A DNA stretch of 64,000 nucleotides from Bacillus andreraoultii (GTDB lineage: Bacteria; Bacillota; Bacilli; Bacillales; Caldibacillaceae): positions 2,347,152-2,411,151 of the forward strand of contig NZ_LN868937.1 of the NCBI RefSeq assembly GCF_001244735.1. The letters run 5' to 3'. Below are positions 56,564 to 64,000 of the stretch, in pieces. The translations under genes and the position numbers were made by a program. The number at the start of each line of letters is the position of its first letter. The first letter of the stretch is position 1. The notes below the pieces were generated by a model. That model saw only the letters and a program-made list of their open reading frames with translations, had not been told where the DNA came from and searched no databases.

Positions 56564-57430
56564 ATGAAAGACAATGAAAAGATGAACCGAAGAACTTTCT
56601 TAAAGAGGTTAAGTCGAATAACTTCAGGTACAGCTCTCGTAAGTACTACTGGTTATAGTTATATGAAATATATTGAACCAAATTGGATCGAAATTACTCG
56701 TCATGATATTAATCATCCACTTATACCTCCCATTTTCAATGATTTCAAGATTGTCCAATTTAGCGATACACATATTGGTTTTCATCTAGATATAACCCAT
56801 TTTGAAAAGGTTATACAAACTATTTCAAAAGAACAACCAGATTTAATTATCTTTACAGGAGATTTAATTGATAATCTTCTCACATTTTATGAATATGAGG
56901 AAATAATCCTTTTGTTAAGTTATCTAAAAGCCCCTTATGGTAAATTTGCTGTTTATGGTAATCATGACCACGGTGGTTGGGGAACAGATAAGTACAAACA
57001 TATAATGGACTCAGCGGAGTTCATACTTTTAAAAAATGATGCAGAGAAGATAAGTATTGGGCAAGATGGTGAGATATACCTTGCTGGACTTGATGATGCA
57101 ATGTTAGGTAAACCCAATTTTGAAGAAACATTTAAAAAAATACAGCACCGGACTTTTACATTATTCATTTCACATGCACCTGACATGGCTGATGAGGCGA
57201 GAAATTTTCCAGTTGACTATCAACTGAGTGGACATACTCACGGTGGACAAGTTCAATTACCTTTTATCGGTCCTCTCATTACACCACCTTATGGTCAAAA
57301 ATATGTTGAGGGATTATACAGAATTACAAATGATTTTACTTTGTATGTTAATCGAGGTATTGGTACGACAAGACTTCCTTTCAGATTATTATCTCGTCCA
57401 GAAATTACAATCTTTACATTGAAAACATGA
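56564..57430 (+). CDS. ykuE: Metallophosphoesterase YkuE with twin-arginine signal
   Basis: 288 residues from the ATG at 56564. Twin-arginine motif NRRTFLKR, hydrophobic stretch, then a calcineurin-like phosphoesterase domain: FSDTHIGF (DxH), FTGDLIDN (GDxxD), VYGNHDHGG (GNHD), FISHAPD and LSGHTHGGQVQLP (GHxH). B. subtilis YkuE is a Tat-exported, metal-dependent phosphoesterase bound to the wall. The start is uncertain: ATG at 56537 has no correctly spaced ribosome-binding site, whereas AGG lies 9 nt before 56564. Confidence 0.9.
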   Translation: MKDNEKMNRRTFLKRLSRITSGTALVSTTGYSYMKYIEPNWIEITRHDINHPLIPPIFNDFKIVQFSDTHIGFHLDITHFEKVIQTISKEQPDLIIFTGDLIDNLLTFYEYEEIILLLSYLKAPYGKFAVYGNHDHGGWGTDKYKHIMDSAEFILLKNDAEKISIGQDGEIYLAGLDDAMLGKPNFEETFKKIQHRTFTLFISHAPDMADEARNFPVDYQLSGHTHGGQVQLPFIGPLITPPYGQKYVEGLYRITNDFTLYVNRGIGTTRLPFRLLSRPEITIFTLKT

Positions 57431-57446
57431 AATTAAAGGAGTGTAA

Positions 57447-57908
57447 ATGATGCAGCCTTCTAGTGAGCAGACCACGAAATATTCAATTGAATTATTAGCC
57501 AAAGCACTTTTTATTGTAAATCGCCATGCAAAAACAGCAACTGATTCTAGATTTCTATATCAATTAAAACATGCGACAATAAAAAAAATGTTAGCTGAAG
57601 GGAAGGCAAAAAAAATCGGTCTCCATTTTTCTAGAAATCCAAAATTTAGTCAACAGCAACTAGATGTTCTCATTTCATGTGGAAATTATTATTTCCATAT
57701 TCCCCCAACAAAAGAAGATATCCATACATTAACGAACTTAGGAAAATTAGATAATCATTTCCGAAACCCTAAAACAATTTTACCGCTAAAAGAGGCAAAA
57801 AGAATTTTGCAACTTTATACTGGTATCGAAAGGAAAAAAAATGAAGTTACTCAAAAAAGAAAACGTCCAATTTATCAACGACCTGTCTTTAAAAGACTAG
57901 GAGAATAA
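57447..57908 (+). CDS. ykyB: YkyB family protein
   Basis: 153 residues, basic and soluble, unknown function. Conserved features: NRHAKTATDSRFLYQLKHAT and LGLHFSRNPKFSQQQ-like KIGLHFSRNPKFSQQ. 16 nt after ykuE with AAAGGAGTG before the ATG. Confidence 0.88.
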   Translation: MMQPSSEQTTKYSIELLAKALFIVNRHAKTATDSRFLYQLKHATIKKMLAEGKAKKIGLHFSRNPKFSQQQLDVLISCGNYYFHIPPTKEDIHTLTNLGKLDNHFRNPKTILPLKEAKRILQLYTGIERKKNEVTQKRKRPIYQRPVFKRLGE

Positions 57909-57980
57909 AATGGTTTTAATGAATGGCAAAGGAGCTGTCCCTTGTAGTACAGCTCCTATCCATTACCTTATTCTAAATAA

Positions 57981-58439
57981 TTATCTATTCATTTCATTTA
58001 AAATCCCCTCAAAATCTAACATCAAAATCATTCGATCTTTATTTCTAACAATTCCTGTTACATATTGAATGCGGTTGTTTAATTCAGTTGGCTGCTCAAT
58101 TTGTTTAACTGAAATAATTTGCTCAACTCCTGAAACATGAAAAATAACTCGCTTGTCATTAAACTCTGTAACGATAAATCGATCTTGTTCTTGTTGTATT
58201 TCTTCAGTAATAGATAAAAATGTGGCTAAATGAATAACCGGTAAAACTTCTCCTCTAATATCGGTAATGCCTTCCATATAAGCATGAGACCGTGGTATTG
58301 ATATTACTGGACTCGGCATAAGAATCTCATTTACATTTGTTACTGGTATACCGAAGAACTCCTTCCCTAATTTAAATTCAACAAGCATGATTTCATCTTT
58401 CACTTCTTCTGAGTGGACTAGTTTTTGATTGCTATCCAT
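57981..58439 (-). CDS. CheW-domain chemotaxis protein at the cheV locus
   Basis: 152 residues, entirely a CheW-like SH3-pair domain (VEFKLGKEFFGIPVTNVNEIL, ITDIRGEVLPVIHLATFL, YVTGIVRNKDRMILMLDFEGIL). Couples receptors to CheA. Position next to ykyB corresponds to cheV in B. subtilis, but CheV is about 300 residues with a C-terminal receiver domain that is absent here. Either a CheW paralogue or a CheV that lost its receiver. No receiver-like frame follows between 57909 and 57980. Confidence 0.82.
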   Translation of the reverse strand: MDSNQKLVHSEEVKDEIMLVEFKLGKEFFGIPVTNVNEILMPSPVISIPRSHAYMEGITDIRGEVLPVIHLATFLSITEEIQQEQDRFIVTEFNDKRVIFHVSGVEQIISVKQIEQPTELNNRIQYVTGIVRNKDRMILMLDFEGILNEMNR

Positions 58440-58513
58440 TATAATGTTCCTTTCTCCAACGTCGATCTTTTCTCTTAGCTAAGCTTATGTCAAGAGTGAT
58501 GAATTAAAAGATG

Positions 58514-59389
58514 TTATTGATAATATTTATATAGAGCTTGTGTACCACTATTTTCTTCCCCCAACCGAGCTAGTTTTTCATACATATCTTTAGCAAGAGA
58601 AAGTCCTGGTAAGTGAATTCCCATTTTCTCAGCTTCATTGAGGGCAATCGTCATATCTTTAATAAAATGTTTAATAAAGAATCCCGGAGTATAATCTTCC
58701 TTTAAAATTCGTGGAGCATAGGCTGATAGAGAGAAACTTGCGGCTGCACCAGTTGATATTAAGTCGACAACATTTTGAACATCTAACCCTGCTTTTTTAG
58801 CATAGACTAATGACTCACACACACCTATCATTGTAGGAGCAATTGCAATTTGGTTTGCCATTTTAGTATGTTGTCCTGAGCCAGCTTTACCAAAATATGC
58901 AATATTTTTTCCCATATGCTCAAGTAGTGGTAAGACCGAGTTATAATCTTCTTTCTCCCCACCCACCATGATTGCAAGACGAGCCTCTTTCGCACCAATA
59001 TCTCCACCGGAAACAGGAGCATCAAGAATATGAATCCCTTTCTTCTTACCTTCTTCAAATAACTTTCGTGCTAAAGAAGGAGAAGATGTTGTCATATCAA
59101 TGAAATATGATCCTTCTCTTCCATTTGTAATCAATCCATTTTCATCTAAATATACTTCTTCAACATCTTTTGGTGTGCCAATTATTGTAAATACAAAATT
59201 CGCATGTTCAGCAATCTCCTTAGGACTACCGCACCAAATCGCTCCATTATTCATTAAATTTGCTGCTTTTTCTTTCGTTCTCGTATAAACGTACATTGGG
59301 TATCCTTTTTGAAGTAAATGACTTGCCATACTTTCCCCCATTACACCCAATCCAATAAATCCAACACTTGGCTGACTTTCATTTACCAA
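58514..59389 (-). CDS. ykwC: NAD(P)-dependent beta-hydroxyacid dehydrogenase (YkwC)
   Basis: 291 residues, 3-hydroxyisobutyrate dehydrogenase family. Rossmann N-terminus VGFIGLGVMGESMASHLL, substrate-binding DAPVSGGDIGAKEARLAIM and catalytic Lys region GSGQHTKMANQIAIA. Substrate not determined. GAGTCAG-weak site; starts at ATG 59389 or GTG nearby. Confidence 0.88.
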   Translation of the reverse strand: MVNESQPSVGFIGLGVMGESMASHLLQKGYPMYVYTRTKEKAANLMNNGAIWCGSPKEIAEHANFVFTIIGTPKDVEEVYLDENGLITNGREGSYFIDMTTSSPSLARKLFEEGKKKGIHILDAPVSGGDIGAKEARLAIMVGGEKEDYNSVLPLLEHMGKNIAYFGKAGSGQHTKMANQIAIAPTMIGVCESLVYAKKAGLDVQNVVDLISTGAAASFSLSAYAPRILKEDYTPGFFIKHFIKDMTIALNEAEKMGIHLPGLSLAKDMYEKLARLGEENSGTQALYKYYQ

Positions 59390-59462
59390 CTGACTCCACT
59401 CCCTTTAATCATTTAGAAATAAAACTTGTATTTATTTTACCATAGAATATAGTAGATTCGAG

Positions 59463-59535
59463 AAAGAAAACTTAAGAGATCAATCCTTTAGATGGAACGA
59501 AAGCCTAGAGTTTCACTTAGTGGTCTAATTCTTAG
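59463..59535 (+). repeat. Dispersed structured intergenic repeat, copy 12 (5' fragment)
   Basis: AAAGAAAACTTAAGAG with CCTTTAGATGGAACGAAAGCCTAGAGTTTCACTTA; the core and the 3' hairpin are missing. Between ykwC and ptsH. Confidence 0.65.
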
Positions 59536-59545
59536 TTGCCATAAA

Positions 59546-59580
59546 AAAATGGACTGCTCATTTGCAGTCCGTTTTTTTAT
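59546..59580. terminator. Bidirectional terminator downstream of ptsH
   Basis: GGACTGC and GCAGTCC around TCATTT, with A7 on the left and T7 on the right. Confidence 0.9.
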
Positions 59581-59589
59581 AAATAGGCT

Positions 59590-59856
59590 TTATTTAGCAA
59601 GTCCTTCTTTTGAAAATACTTCTGTTAATTCTTTCATTGCCATTTCCTCATCATTACCGTCAACAATAATCGTAATTTCAGAATCCTTACCAATTCCTAA
59701 AGACATAACACCCATAATTGATTTTAGATTAACAGTACGATCATTGTATCGTAGGGAAATTTCTGATTCAAATTTACCTGCTGTTTGAACTAATAATGTA
59801 GCAGGGCGTGCGTGAATTCCTGTTTCAGCAATAACTGTAAAGTTTTTCTCAAGCAT
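59590..59856 (-). CDS. ptsH: Phosphocarrier protein HPr
   Basis: 88 residues, the standard HPr length. The active His15 is in [12 protein letters not shown], and the HPr-kinase target Ser46 in [13 protein letters not shown]. His at 15 separates it from Crh, which has Gln. It passes phosphate from enzyme I to sugar permeases and, as HPr-Ser-P, activates CcpA. ATG at 59856 has AAAGGAG upstream. No ptsI follows: the next gene downstream is ykwC, and a bidirectional terminator intervenes. Confidence 0.95.
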   Translation of the reverse strand: MLEKNFTVIAETGIHARPATLLVQTAGKFESEISLRYNDRTVNLKSIMGVMSLGIGKDSEITIIVDGNDEEMAMKELTEVFSKEGLAK

Positions 59857-60115
59857 ATAAGCCACTCCTTTATATTTAATTTTAATTATTTATGTCACTT
59901 TTTCTTCTTTGTATTCATAGATGTTACACAAAAAAGACGTGTAATATCATTTTACAAAGTATGTGCATGTTGCAATTTTCTAAGTATGTAGAGGAAATGA
60001 AGAAGAATATTCTAGTTTATTATAGCACAAACTTTTGAGATATTCTTCACTTTTTCTAACGAATTTATAAATTTCTAAGTTATTTTAAGCTAGTATGCCC
60101 AAGGGAAAAAGTTAT

Positions 60116-60856
60116 TTATTCGACATATATCATTTTCTTAGTCATACCACCATCAACGGTAATATTCTCACCATTAATAAAATCATTATTTGGATTAGCT
60201 AAAAAAAGACAGACACGGGCAATGTCTTCCGGTACACCTACCCGATTAGACCAATGCTGTTTTTTATCTTCCTCTGTTAGTTCATTAACATTACTAGTAT
60301 GAATCCAACCAGGGCTAATAGAATTGACACGAATATGATAAGGGCTAAGTGTTGCCGCAAGCGAATGAGTTAATGCAATCATCCCGCCTTTGGATGCTGC
60401 ATATCCTTCTGTATTCGGTTCAGACATAAAAGCTCTTGTCGAAGCAATATTGATGATTGCTCCACCTTCAGTTTTCATGTAACGAGCAGCCTCTTTCGCA
60501 CAAAGAAAAACACTTCTCAAATTCGTATTTATAATATAATCCCAGTCAGCAACGGACATATCGAAAAATGGAATAAACTTAGATATCCCTGCATTGTTAA
60601 TTAATATATCGACACGACCATATTTTTGTATTGAAAATTCAACAAGTCTCCTAATATCTTCTTCTTTTTTTACGTCAGTTTCAACAAAACAAATATTTTT
60701 CCCTGAAGCCAATAGTTCTTCTTCCATCGCTTTTCCATTATTTACATCGCTATCTGCTATAATTACATTTGCAGATGCTTTAGCAAAAGCATGTACAATA
60801 CTTTTTCCAATCCCATTTGCGCCACCAGTTACAATAATCGTTTTATTTTCAAACAT
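60116..60856 (-). CDS. Short-chain dehydrogenase/reductase
   Basis: 246 residues. Cofactor loop TGGANGIGKSIVHAFA, NNAG motif LINNAGISKF, and catalytic YxxxK in GYAASKGGMIAL; C-terminal NGENITVDGGMTKK. NAD preference is suggested by the Asp after the second strand (IIADSD). Substrate unknown. ATG at 60856 has GGAAAGGA upstream; upstream codons are not conserved sequence. Confidence 0.88.
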   Translation of the reverse strand: MFENKTIIVTGGANGIGKSIVHAFAKASANVIIADSDVNNGKAMEEELLASGKNICFVETDVKKEEDIRRLVEFSIQKYGRVDILINNAGISKFIPFFDMSVADWDYIINTNLRSVFLCAKEAARYMKTEGGAIINIASTRAFMSEPNTEGYAASKGGMIALTHSLAATLSPYHIRVNSISPGWIHTSNVNELTEEDKKQHWSNRVGVPEDIARVCLFLANPNNDFINGENITVDGGMTKKMIYVE

Positions 60857-61049
60857 GACTAAATTCCTTTCCACCGCATTTTTCATCTTACCTATCAGCT
60901 CAGATTCCCACACTTACCACCTTTACCTTTGTTTGAAGTGGGTGTATCTTTTCCGATATTAGATGAAATAATTACTTTTTACCAATATCATTATATGTAT
61001 AAATCATTGGTTATTCTTATTATAAATAAAAAATTGAAAATAATATAGT

Positions 61050-61082
61050 TCAAAGGGCCTGTGATTCCACAAGCCCTTTTTT
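61050..61082. terminator. Terminator downstream of ykvT
   Basis: AAAGGGCCTGTG and CACAAGCCCTTT around ATTC, with T6 on the right. Confidence 0.8.
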
Positions 61083-61089
61083 ACTAAGA

Positions 61090-61698
61090 TTATTTTGCAA
61101 AAACATGGTTTCCAATTTTCACAGTTACTTGTTTTGATAAAATCCATTTGCTCGTGCTTGTTTTTGGATTATAAAAATATAATGAACCTGGACCTTGTCC
61201 ACGGAAAGCTAATGCTTCTTGAACGGCTTTTTTTGATGCAGCATCTGCCGGTTTATTTATCGCTCCATTTTGAACAGGTGTAAAAGCATAATGACCTTGA
61301 TCTACTTGGTAAATTACCTCTCGTACACTGTTTGGAAAGCTAGAACTATCAACACGGTTCAACACAACTGTTGCGACTGCCACTTTCCCTGCATACGGCT
61401 CGCCTTTAGCCTCAGCGGAAACGAGGCGAGCAAGTAATTCTTTATCACTATTGGATATCGTAGAAGGCATTTTCAACCTTTGCCCAGGATAAATGATGTC
61501 TGATTTTAATTGATTTATAGATTGGATGCTGTGAACAGGAACTCCATTAGTTTGTCCAATTTTGTATAGTGAATCGCCACTTTTCACTGTATAAACTGAT
61601 GCAGCCTCTGTTTTTAGTGAACCAAAACAAATCATCATAGACAATGATAATATTGTAACAAAACCTTTTATTATTTTATTCTTCAAAACTTTCAGCAC
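61090..61698 (-). CDS. ykvT: LysM plus SleB-type cell-wall hydrolase (YkvT)
   Basis: 202 residues. Signal peptide (about 1-33, ending TEAAS), one LysM domain (YTVKSGDSLYKIGQTNGVPV to YPGQRLKMP) and a C-terminal Hydrolase_2 domain (LLARLVSAEAKGEPYAGKVAVATVVLNR with catalytic Glu; ALAFRGQGPGSLYFYNP). The family includes germination-specific cortex-lytic SleB and CwlJ; YkvT has LysM in place of the SleB anchor. A sporulation or wall-remodelling role is inferred. Confidence 0.93.
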   Translation of the reverse strand: MLKVLKNKIIKGFVTILSLSMMICFGSLKTEAASVYTVKSGDSLYKIGQTNGVPVHSIQSINQLKSDIIYPGQRLKMPSTISNSDKELLARLVSAEAKGEPYAGKVAVATVVLNRVDSSSFPNSVREVIYQVDQGHYAFTPVQNGAINKPADAASKKAVQEALAFRGQGPGSLYFYNPKTSTSKWILSKQVTVKIGNHVFAK

Positions 61699-61831
61699 CT
61701 CCAGTTTTTTTGCTCCTATTTAGCCTAACAAGGATATTAAGCTAAATCATTAGTAGAGGGCTGGAAAAAATCCCAAATTATGTCATAGGAATCATGAGTG
61801 TGAAGCTTTACCGTAACTGTTTTAAGTTATT

Positions 61832-62026
61832 TTAACTTCTAGGTTCATCCATATAAGTATAAATAATGTCACCCCCGTGTTTGGCTATACCGCGAAAATG
61901 TTTAAAATCTGTTCTTTTTACTAATGTTGGTTGAAAGGATATAAAGTCCTCTCTTTTAATATATAACTCTTGAATTTCTCCAGATGCTAATTGATCAAGT
62001 AGTGAATTTGCAGTTTTTTCATCCAT
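61832..62026 (-). CDS. Small conserved hypothetical protein
   Basis: 64 residues: KTANSLLDQLASGEIQELYI, then KREDFISFQPTLVKRTDFKHFRGIAKHGGDIIYTY. I recognise it as a short protein common in Bacillaceae, but not its function; some genomes label similar proteins as abortive infection, which nothing here supports. AAGGGGCG precedes the ATG. Confidence 0.7.
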   Translation of the reverse strand: MDEKTANSLLDQLASGEIQELYIKREDFISFQPTLVKRTDFKHFRGIAKHGGDIIYTYMDEPRS

Positions 62027-62203
62027 CGTTAACGCCCCTTTTATTCTATAAATATTGAAGATCTTTAGTCTACTATATAAATTAAATACCCTTTATACCG
62101 TAATATCAATATTTTTTCCTTCTAGTGAAATTTTCCTCTTTACATTTCTTCTTCTCTAGTGCAAACTAAGTATTAATTATATATACAAAAGGAGAGATGT
62201 ACA

Positions 62204-62383
62204 ATGCGTAAAGCTTCAATTGGAAATGTAATCGAATTCAAAGACGGAATGAAAGGAATTGTTGAAAAAGTGAATGAAAACTCCGTCATTGTGAATCTAA
62301 CATATATGAAGAATTTTCGAGATATGGATTTAGATGAAAGAACCGTTGTTAATCATAAAAATTATACAATAATTGAAGATTAA
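62204..62383 (+). CDS. ykvS: YkvS (DUF2187 family)
   Basis: 59 residues. MRKASIGNVIEFKDGMKGIV, ending NHKNYTIIED. Small SH3/KOW-like beta-barrel protein of unknown function. AAAGGAGAG lies upstream of the ATG. Close to ykvT as in B. subtilis. Confidence 0.9.
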   Translation: MRKASIGNVIEFKDGMKGIVEKVNENSVIVNLTYMKNFRDMDLDERTVVNHKNYTIIED

Positions 62384-62473
62384 TTGTCATATTAAAATCT
62401 CTCTAATTCTTACTATTAGTACCCATCCCCCCACATGAACTCCTGTAGTAATATGTAAGCTATTTTTGTTCAC

Positions 62474-62508
62474 GGAGATGTAAACGGTTACTTTCCGTTT
62501 TATCTCCC
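62474..62508 (+). terminator. Hairpin between ykvS and the CPBP gene
   Basis: GGAGATGTAAACGG pairs imperfectly with CCGTTTTATCTCC. A cre-like sequence (62478-62493) is embedded in it. No clear T run. Confidence 0.45.
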
Positions 62509-62620
62509 TCCCTCTGTACTCATCTACATATTTTTCAACTACTATATTCGTATATTCATTTTTGCCTCTTTCAGAATTTATGTTAAAATATACATATGTT
62601 TGAAAGGAGTACAGTAATAG

Positions 62621-63235
62621 ATGAAAAAAACGTTCATTGAATGGAAATTTTTATTGGGACTTGTCATAGCCCATATATTAATTTTCTTCGCCTTCAATCA
62701 GACGAAAGTTTTTTGGTATATTTTAACAGGATCGATGTTGTTTTTAATCGCTTACTCTATTCTAAATGAAGATATGGAAGATCGATTGTCAGTTGGACGA
62801 TATTTACTATACGGTATCCTCTCAGGTGCAATAGTTTATGGATTATTTTGGTTAGGCGATACGTTCATAAGATGGATACATCTATCTTATTTTGAAAGAC
62901 AAGTAACTTCCTTATATAAGCTTTATTCACCATCAGCAATTTGGCATTTTATTGTGTTAGTTCTCATTTTAGTACCCGGAGAAGAGTTCTTCTGGAGAGG
63001 TTTTATTTTAAAGCGATTATTAGCTAATAATGCAATTTGGCCAAGTATTATCGTTTCTGCATTATTATATGCAATCGTTCAGTTATACTCCGGTTTTGTC
63101 GTCTTATTTTTTGCAGCTTTCATTGGAGGAATCATCTGGGGATATCTTTATGCATGGAAAAGAAGTTTACCGCTTGTCGTTATTTCTCATTTAACCTTTG
63201 ATTTATTATTATTCGTATTCCTTCCACTTAGATAA
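62621..63235 (+). CDS. CPBP family intramembrane metalloprotease
   Basis: 204 residues, about six spans. Motif 1 is PGEEFFWRGFILKRLL (EExxxR), with later conserved FxxxxxGGxxWG (FFAAFIGGIIWGYLYAW) and VISHLTFDLLL (His). Homologues process CAAX proteins or confer bacteriocin self-immunity; the target here is unknown. AAAGGAGT precedes the ATG. The stop codon touches the first base of repeat copy 13. Confidence 0.88.
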   Translation: MKKTFIEWKFLLGLVIAHILIFFAFNQTKVFWYILTGSMLFLIAYSILNEDMEDRLSVGRYLLYGILSGAIVYGLFWLGDTFIRWIHLSYFERQVTSLYKLYSPSAIWHFIVLVLILVPGEEFFWRGFILKRLLANNAIWPSIIVSALLYAIVQLYSGFVVLFFAAFIGGIIWGYLYAWKRSLPLVVISHLTFDLLLFVFLPLR

Positions 63236-63400
63236 AGAAAACTCAGGGTCTCAAGCCTTTAGGCAACCAAAGAGTCTAGAGTTCGCTTGATAAGAAAGAG
63301 AGTTTTTCGGTTTTGATGCAACGCTCGAAGCCTTTCTTGTGCGCTAATGCGTATAGAAAAGAAGAAATTGAAGATTTATACTTACCTATTAGCTAAAAAA
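63234..63400 (+). repeat. Dispersed structured intergenic repeat, copy 13 (full length)
   Basis: AAAGAAAACTCAGG start, TCTAGAGTTCGCTTGATAAG, AGAGAGTTTTTCGG, CTTTCTTGTGCGCTAATGCG and a TTACCTATTAGCTAAAAAA end. The start overlaps the CPBP stop codon by two bases. Confidence 0.9.
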
Positions 63401-63402
63401 AT

Positions 63403-63456
63403 GAAAAAGGTGTCCTTCATCCAAAATAATATTGGTTAGAAGGGCACCTTTTTTCT
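63403..63456. terminator. Bidirectional terminator between the CPBP gene and ykvI
   Basis: AAAAGGTGTCCTTC and GAAGGGCACCTTTTTT flank an AT-rich loop between convergent genes. Confidence 0.85.
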
Positions 63457-64000
63457 ACCGGACAAATAATAACAGTAGAAAAATAAGACTAATATAACCA
63501 AATAAAGGATATAAAACCGATAATAATGTTCCATAATCAATTTGACTAATAAAAAATGCAATTGAAAGAATACCGATTCCAATAAACAATGAATGAATTG
63601 AAAGTTTCTTTTTCACAAATCGTTCTAATCCATATATATTTCCAATCACTGATGTAAATATTTCACCATAAATAACAATAATAAATAGGAAGTGTAAATA
63701 ATGAGCTAATTCATTCATCATAACTGCCATTGGAATTTGATAACTAGTAAGTAAAGGTAATTGAACAAGGGTTAAATGACTTGCGATTAATACAATTGTT
63801 AAAGCAAGTCCACCTAATACTCCCCCCATCTTTACCGTCCGTTCATCTCCAATCTCTACAGCAGCAGGAACAATCACAGCTGTTGTTAGTGAAATATTAA
63901 AGGCTGCATAAGCAAAGCTATTAATTACAGCTCTCCATTGAAATTCGGTTCCCTCAAGTACATTTTTCCCAAAATCAGGTAATTGAAAAGAAAGATAGGC
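63455..64000 (-). CDS. ykvI: YkvI-family membrane protein, N-terminus cut by window edge
   Basis: The frame stays open to the last base, so only the C-terminal 181 residues are present. About five hydrophobic spans (GGVLGGLALTIVLIASHLTL, LHFLFIIVIYGEIFTSVIG, SLFIGIGILSIAFFIS, YGTLLSVLYPLFGYISLIF) and the family sequence FAYAAFNISLTTAVIVPAAVEIGDE. Transport-like topology related to the APC superfamily; substrate unknown. Confidence 0.82.
   Translation of the reverse strand, partial: AYLSFQLPDFGKNVLEGTEFQWRAVINSFAYAAFNISLTTAVIVPAAVEIGDERTVKMGGVLGGLALTIVLIASHLTLVQLPLLTSYQIPMAVMMNELAHYLHFLFIIVIYGEIFTSVIGNIYGLERFVKKKLSIHSLFIGIGILSIAFFISQIDYGTLLSVLYPLFGYISLIFLLLLFVR

Noticed and set aside
61832..62026. 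Abortive phage infection function for the 64-residue protein
   Set aside because: A label seen on similar proteins; no motif or defence-gene neighbours support it.
62478..62493. cre-like CcpA site before the CPBP protease gene
   Set aside because: One mismatch at a conserved position and it forms one arm of a hairpin; too weak to call.

Overview
The window is a low-GC chromosomal segment from an endospore-forming member of the Bacillaceae. Gene order follows the Bacillus subtilis segment ykvI-ykvS-ykvT ... ykuE-ykuJ-ykuL-ccpC ... rnjA-rpoY-def-ykyA-pdhABCD-SR1 ... yktABC-ylaFGHIJLN-ftsW-pyc-ctaABCDEFG-ylbA...ylbQ-bshC, read here from right to left. About three quarters of the genes are on the minus strand, so the replication origin is probably to the right. 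I could not determine the genus.

Layout. 1-2.3 kb: bshC (cut by the window edge) and a panE-like reductase. 2.5-5.6 kb: a three-gene biotin-dependent acyl-CoA carboxylase operon in the place where B. subtilis has ylbP. 5.8-18.5 kb: the ylb cluster (ylbO, rpmF, ylbN, tmcAL, ylbL, ylbK, ylbJ, coaD, rsmD, ylbG-ylbA), with a probable csfG-type sporulation small RNA between ylbG and rsmD. 18.5-20.3 kb: an IS110-family element with a possible bridge-RNA leader, a perfect 52-bp palindrome and a second transposon scar. 20.3-28.7 kb: cytochrome caa3 oxidase assembly, structural and haem A genes (ctaM, G, F, E, D, C, B, A). 28.8-34.2 kb: pyc, ftsW, ylaN. 34.6-41.2 kb: ylaL, ylaJ, ylaI, ylaH, typA, ylaF, suhB, yktB, yktA. 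41.2-48.2 kb: a nitronate monooxygenase-like gene, the SR1/SR1P dual-function RNA and pdhDCBA. 48.6-55.8 kb: ykyA, def, an unrecognised 23-residue peptide gene, rpoY-rnjA, ktrC, ccpC, cbpB (ykuL), ykuJ. 55.9-64 kb: a glutaredoxin-like gene, ykuE, ykyB, a CheW-domain gene, ykwC, a lone ptsH, a short-chain dehydrogenase, ykvT, a small conserved gene, ykvS, a CPBP protease and ykvI (cut by the edge).

Functional picture. Most of the window is core metabolism: pyruvate dehydrogenase, pyruvate carboxylase, the caa3 terminal oxidase with haem O/A synthesis, and carbon-status regulators (SR1P, CcpC, HPr). Added to this are RNA decay and transcription (RNase J1, RNA polymerase epsilon), cell division (FtsW) and sporulation genes (ylbJ, ylaJ, ykvT, ylbO, the csfG-like RNA).

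The most unusual feature is a family of 13 dispersed, structured intergenic repeats. Full copies are about 155-170 bp, with long complementary arms and a 3' hairpin. All copies lie between genes, and 12 of 13 point the same way, against most genes. Also notable are the IS110 leader beside a 52-bp perfect palindrome, a nearly identical tandem lipoyl-domain duplication in pdhC, repeated TCTGTATYAR boxes upstream of pdhA, and the small cationic peptide gene between def and rpoY.
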